Shown: positions 58,298-64,000 of the stretch, in pieces
Numbering within the stretch: position 1 is the first letter of the stretch
Layout of the letters: every line of letters begins with the position of its first letter
Source: Pinus tabuliformis
Lineage: Eukaryota; Streptophyta; Pinopsida; Pinales; Pinaceae
DNA: 64,000 nt
Direction: 5' to 3'
Assembly (NCBI GenBank): GCA_031772625.1
Contig: CM062820.1
Coordinates: forward strand, 86,658,069 to 86,722,068
Made by a program: the position numbers and the translations under genes
The notes under the pieces: generated by a model
Databases searched by the model: none
Seen by the model: only the letters and a program-made list of their open reading frames with translations
What the model was told of the DNA's origin: nothing

Positions 58298-61014
58298 TTG
58301 GGTTGTAAGCTTCAGAATGAATTGAACAAGGAATAATTTCTATCAAAAGTCATCATGTTAAGAGAATGCATAACAGTCAATCATCAAGGACAAGTGGTGA
58401 CAAAATCCATGTTGTGTTAAAGGGAGTATCAATGTTTCAAAGAGGAAACAACTCTTCACAAAGAGACATGCCAGAGTCCAAGAGCTTCATTGACTATCTT
58501 ATCTCACTTGGCTTTCTTTGAGGCATCCAAAGGTGCAATTTTTGTACCCAAAGTGATCCTAAACATTCCCAAACTTCTAAATATATATTCGACAAGTAAT
58601 AATAAACACTGATTAGGTGAGATACATTCATATAAATACAAAACCTGAATGCACCAATGTAAAGTGCATGAAAAATATGTACTTTAAATAAATGATACTA
58701 CAAAAATTGCTTGTATGACTAAATACTTGCACTTCAAAAGGTCCAGAAATGAGGATTAGAAGGGGTTTCCTTAGAAAACTGAGTAGTAGCAAGCACCACA
58801 CAATGAAATTTCCAGAAACTAACTGCACCACTACATAGAGAATGAAAAAACACTCTCTGCAAAAAATTGCACTTGAAGTGGACTTTGCATGTTTGAAATC
58901 ACCGTCAAAAATTGAAAGTTCAATGAAAGGGGTTCTCCAAAATGTTGATGTGGTAGATCATAGATGACATAGTAGCACATGGAAATGACTCATAGCAAAG
59001 TGATGTGTATTTATCAAATCACATGCTTGAAAAAGTGGCACTGCTCTAGTGATGGCATGTGGTAGGTGACATGACTGTTGTCTTGTAATTGTTGCCATAG
59101 AAGGCAATGTTTGTACCATGTGGCAGGTAATGCTATTAGGATGTTGATGTGTTACTTTGCATGGTAGTCAACATGCCCTTGTCGTCTTCTAGTTGTTTGC
59201 AGGGCAAAGTTTAGCTGGTCCCACTTTGCAAGGTGTTTGACATGCCTATTAGCTTGGCAATACAATGTTTCCACTTGGCAAGGTGATAGATGTGCCTGTT
59301 AGCTTTAGCCATAGGTTGTCTCCATGTGGTAGGGGTGTATGGTCAAAGTGTTTGGTTTGGAAAACAAACAGTGATGTTTAGTTTGTAGGTAAGATTAATG
59401 CTTGAAGAGGTGCGATCTCTAAGAATTACCAACTATGGGCAATGTGATTGAAGTAATGGTATTACTAAGGAAATTGTTGTCTACAGGGAGGGCATTGTTA
59501 CCAAGGAGGATGCTTCCATTGGCATGGATGGCTGAAAAGGAGGTTGGGGGTGGGGGAGTGGTGGGGTGGGGTATTTTGATAGAAAACAATATCCGCAAGG
59601 AGAAATGTGGCAAGACTACTACAAAGAGAACTATGTTGTGGGAGGAGCCTGGAACCAAGAAAAAAATATTGCTAGAAAAAGGTGAGGAAATAAAGTCAAG
59701 GACTGTCAGGAAGCTAGTGAGGACCTCGAGGTTTGTGAACAACAGAGGTCTAAGAGATCTAAAACAACAGTGCATTGCCAAACAATATTAGGGAACACCA
59801 AAATAAGGCATTAAGAAAACCAAAATAACTATGTAATTACAAGACTAATACCAAAACAAATCTTTATAAAATCAAAATTTTGTTACCATTGCCACATTTT
59901 AAATGGATGGACATGAGGGAAATCTTTAGATTTTAGGCAAACAAATACTTTTTGATGAAGTGAAAGACATATATGACTTAAAGGATTACTTTGGATGCAA
60001 TGGAACAATCAAAATTCCACGATGCACTGATTTTACTGAAAATGGGGAGTAGGATTGGATCTTTAAGAGATATTAATAGGAGCCCAATAGGTTTGATTCT
60101 AGAATGGAAATAATGGTTCTAAATCTCATTGAATACTCAACAACTACCAAGTCTTATCATAAAATAAGAGAAAAACACTTCACAAGGAGAAGAAAGCACA
60201 TTGTAGCTATTGTAAGCTACCTTGATCTTTGAACAGAAAGGAGTTAACGTCACAGGCAATTTGATGCCATGCTGAAATCAATATTTGGGCAATCATAGGA
60301 ACTAGCACCACAAAGAAATAGGTATTTGGTCATCACAAGAAGTTTTACATGTTATAACCCTCTGAGAGGGAAATAAACACAAAACAATTAAGCCATTCAT
60401 ATATAAATCTATAAATCTATAAGCCATTCTTAACCTATAATTCTGGTTTTTCATCTATAAATCAACAAGATTCTGTATTAATTAGGTACCTGGTTTGGTT
60501 TACTTGAAGAATACCCAGTGTTAATTAGGCACAAGGGTTTTTGTAATTTCCATGTTCATGTAAGAATTGAATTTTTTGTAATATTTTTGCATGATAACTT
60601 TGTTTGATATGAAAGTAAGATTTATTTCAAGTGGTGCCAGGAATGATCATAACCTGCAGAATCAACTCTTAAATTCTTGTACCTTTGCCTAACAGGTCAT
60701 TTTTTTTTCTAAATGTTCTTATACTATTTTTCTACATATATGCTGATGCAAGTGGAGCAGGAAATGATGTGTATGAATATGAAAGTAATAGTTGCAATTT
60801 CTAAGGTAACTCATATTATACTTTTCTGAATTAGTGATTTCATCAATCATTATTGGCCTAAAATAATTTTCAAAACATATGTTCTTCAAATATCATAATG
60901 TGCATGCTGAAAGACTACAATGGATATGTAATGCGCAAATTGGCTCGAGGTTACACAAGGAAGGACCTTGGAGTTAGCTATGTGAAGGTTAGTTTAATCC
61001 TGCAACTTAAAATT
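58298..61014. other. Non-coding part of copy B
   Basis: Counterpart of about 4,930-7,667. It contains a ~90-bp stretch near 59,085-59,175 not present in copy A. No gene supported; the overlapping open frames at 59,419-59,791 match those of copy A and are unexplained. Confidence 0.5.
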
Positions 61015-61016
61015 AG

Positions 61017-61390
61017 TTGGATTTTATAAGGTCTCAGAACTTCATAGGTAATATTTATGATCAGTTGTTCATTGGTAAATTTTATAGCTTCACAACCTCA
61101 GTACTAAGTAGGCACTTAAATCTTTACATCTATCACAATTCATCTGTGTTTTGCAACTTTGAACTTTTCAGATTATCTATCTCAATTTCTGTGTTTTGCA
61201 ACTTTGAAATTTTCAAATTCAAAAAGTTCAAAGTTAAAAAACACAGAGAAATTGAGATAGATGTAAAGATTTAGTTACCTACTTAGTACTGAGGTTGTGA
61301 ATTTAGGAAATTTACCAATTAACAACTGATCAGAAATATCATCTGTGAAGTTCAAAGACCTTATAAAGTGCTCTGAACTTTTGAAATTCA
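61017..61390. repeat. Long imperfect inverted repeat, copy B
   Basis: The same fold-back structure as 7,668-8,040: left arm ending at about 61,205, right arm from about 61,215. It includes an additional gaacttttcagattatc and the phrase caaattcaaaaagttcaaag at the centre. Arms match each other less than they match copy A. Confidence 0.8.
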
Positions 61391-62194
61391 AATTAGCCAA
61401 AGACTTCTTGATGAGGTTAATATTATCAAACTTTGCTCAACATGCTAAAGTGTATCTCTTAGGTATCATTGATCATGATTATCCAATAGAAAGAGGTCTA
61501 ATATGCACAACTTAATGGGAAAGACAATTAAGAATGCAAGCTAAATTTCCTTTCTGGACCAAATTTCAAGTTGCTCTTCAACTTTCTTCATTTATGTCCC
61601 ACATTGATATGTGTTGTACTTTTTTGATGCTTGATAGTGTTATACTATAATATATTACCATTCCCTCCTCTTCATTGTTGTTATTCCTCAGGTTATCTTC
61701 ATTATCTCTATCTATGACTAAAGTAAACTATTTATTTGTTCAGTTTTTGCATGGTTTGTAACAAACACATCTGTGTTATGGGCTTCCAATCATTACCTTT
61801 ATCATGAATCTCCAAATAATTCCACAACACTTCTTCTGTAGCCGTTTTCCTAAATACAAATGGGGCCTTACATTACTTATAAATTATTTTTGTGGTGTTT
61901 ATGGCAACATGGCATGGATTTTTTCACATTATGAGAGATTGCATAATGGGTGGTTTTCCTATATGAGTAACAATTAATTGGTCTCTAAAGGCATTTTCCA
62001 AGAAATGCAGACTGAATTGTTTCTAATAAAGAGCATGTGTGACATTTTGTGCTTAAAAGTACTTGTGCCTTTGGGAAAGAAAGTACGGGTTTATGTTTGC
62101 CATCCTATAGGATGGCATGTGTTTCCTTACAATGGCCATATAAGATTTACATTTATGATAATGTTGTAATCAATATTCTTGTGTTTTTTTGCAG

Positions 62195-62275
62195 GAAAAG
62201 AAATTGATGGTCAACATGAGCATAACTAAATTGCGTCAGAAGGTGAAGGAGCAACAAGAGTGTGTAGGGAAAAAG
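62195..62275 (+). pseudogene. 81-bp exon of an unrecognised gene, copy B
   Basis: ttttttgcag|GAAAAGAAA ... GGGAAAAAG|gtatg. Twenty-seven codons, phase 0, no stop: EKKLMVNMSITKLRQKVKEQ then QECVGKK. The acceptor is intact here, unlike copy A. This copy lacks the later 163-bp exon, so it is a gene fragment. Confidence 0.5.
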
Positions 62276-62464
62276 GTATGTTGTTTGGTACTTTTTCACT
62301 TGATGTCTTTCTTTGAGTTTATGCAAATTAAGTCAATTCATTTACATGGTTATTTGATTGGATTCCTTATTTTAGCAGGAAGACCACTGTGAGAATCATT
62401 CTCTACTTTTGTTGGATTTTTGAAAGTTTTCAGTCTTATTAATGAAAAATATGTACATTTGCAG

Positions 62465-62575
62465 TTACATATCGTTGCCCCAAGAGCAGGAATAGATCAT
62501 AGTGAGTGGGTTGAAAATGCAGATATATGGGTGGCTAGTTTTCTAGAGAAGTTTGAGGAGGGGTGTTATTTAATG
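62465..62575 (+). pseudogene. 111-bp exon of an unrecognised gene, copy B
   Basis: tttgcag|TTACATATC ... TTAATG|gtgagc. Thirty-seven codons, no stop: LHIVAPRAGIDHSEWVENAD then IWVASFLEKFEEGCYLM. Phase-compatible with the exon upstream. Function unknown. Confidence 0.5.
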
Positions 62576-63766
62576 GTGAGCATTGTTGTTCCGATTCTAG
62601 AATCTAAAAGTCTGCTTGGGTGTTGAGGTAAATTTTTTTAGTAGTACAAGTGTTTATTTAGATGTGGTATTTATCATGTCTTGCATGAACATGGAAATTT
62701 CTTTAGTTCATTTGTTGTCGGTCTAGAAGTTAGTGTATCAAAGAACTTGTAAGCCTGTGACCATGTTTCTAGGACATGGGGACATGGGGACAAAGGATGG
62801 GTAAACGCATCCCAGGGACATGTGGAGAAATCCCCCAAATTTTAGGAAATGCCGTGGGAAAATTCAGTGTCCTCAACAAAGGGGATACTATTCATAATAA
62901 ATATTGACATTTGCATGTAAGTTGTAACAATCACACTATTTTGTGTTCTTTTACCTCTTACAAAGGCCATTGGGAAAAGTTAATTTGGGGGAGGCACCCC
63001 CACGTTTTTGGCGAAGTGCCCATGTGTCACCACAAAACAAAAATTATCCCCATTTCTTGGGAAACATCCCATCTCATGTCTCTTTGAGTTATCAGAACTG
63101 GACTGGAATTGGTGAAACTGGTTGGTTTCACTGGTGGCAGAAAATCAAAAAAGGCTGGTTCAGTACTAGATCAACCTTTTTTCACTAAATCGGCAAGTTT
63201 TGTACGTAACAAGTTGACTCTATACAATGCAACCAAGGACCCACTGAATGCAGTTTTTTATTTTTTTAAACAACAATTTATGAACGGGGCAACCTAATTC
63301 AACTGTAGGGTGTATGAAACCTGCTAGTTCTGTACCAAACTGGTCTTTTTTCACCAAAAGGGCTTGTTCTATACAAGGCTGGCAAGTTCTGTACATTGCA
63401 ACCAAGGACCCTCGGAACAAAATTAAAAAAAAAAAAAAGTAATAATTTATGAACAGGGAAGCCTAATATTCAACCCTAAGGCCCTAATAATGCTATGTGA
63501 TTAATGGTATTGTTAAATGCTTAAATTTTCATCTTTTTATTTAAATTTTTAACATTACCATTAATTGTTTCAGGATGTTTGATAATGGTTCCAGGTTATC
63601 AATTTGATTGAGTTTTAGATTAATAAAGATTTAACTATTTTTAAGGTTTGAAACTGGAAACATTAGATGGAAACTCTCATTAAACAGATGAACCAACAAG
63701 TATGTATGATTGGGATGTTTCTAGAATAGCGTAAAATACAACTGTTTTGCACATAGAAGATTTTGA

Positions 63767-64000
63767 ATGGCTTCACATTTTTGTCAAGTTTTCCTGAATG
63801 ACTGGAAAATTCCTAAATCAAGACATAGTTTCTAGTTCATGTTAAAAGCATATGACAATAACAAAATTCTAGTAGCACCTACACCCCACAGTAGATTGGG
63901 ATTGGTTTCATTATTTTAGGGGTTTCATATGCTGGAAAATTTCACACAATCCATATTTACAAAAATCACAATAGAGGTAAGGTCCCTCTTTCTCACGTCT
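63767..64000. other. Right flank
   Basis: Unique sequence after copy B. Nothing recognised. Confidence 0.5.

Overview
The window is nuclear DNA of a land plant with a large, repeat-rich genome. The evidence is AT-rich spacer, nested LTR retrotransposons of plant type (two chromovirus Ty3/gypsy, a Tat-lineage Ty3/gypsy and a Copia), a plant L1 LINE ending in RNase H, a short palindromic transposon and intron-containing gene relics. A gymnosperm would fit, but that is a guess. No rRNA, tRNA, CRISPR or bacterial-type operon was seen.

Layout. (1) About 430-10,402 and 53,630-63,766 are two direct copies of one ~10 kb segment. Each holds three decayed exons of a PAPA-1/INO80 subunit B-like gene, an antisense coiled-coil ORF relic next to a tRNA-Met-like primer-binding site, a long inverted repeat, and two splice-bounded exons of an unrecognised gene. 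A third exon survives only at the edge of the first copy. (2) 11,608-13,899: 3' end of a Ty3/gypsy element (integrase, chromodomain remnant, 3' LTR). (3) 16,043-25,891: a full-length but dead chromovirus on the minus strand, with ~2.5 kb LTRs and a TATAA target duplication. (4) 27,180-31,930: a tandem-repeat array split by a 5'-truncated L1 LINE, itself split by a 188-bp palindromic transposon with perfect 81-bp arms. (5) 32,408-37,801: a Copia element on the minus strand with 246-bp LTRs. Its pre-insertion paralogue lies at 48,960-49,470. (6) About 39,281-47,630: a Tat-lineage element on the minus strand with an open 1,012-codon RT-RNase H-integrase ORF, a separate second RNase H, and a two-exon plant-mobile-domain-like gene in antisense. 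(7) 47,631-53,411: spacer with a possible SINE, small tandem duplications and a Copia fragment.

The most interesting part is the Tat element. Its internal RNase H has lost the usual catalytic residues, a second RNase H with all acidic residues follows integrase, and a spliced host-like ORF is transcribed towards it. Elsewhere nearly every coding sequence is broken, and many of the breaks are TAG stops where glutamine is expected, as CAG cytosine deamination would produce.
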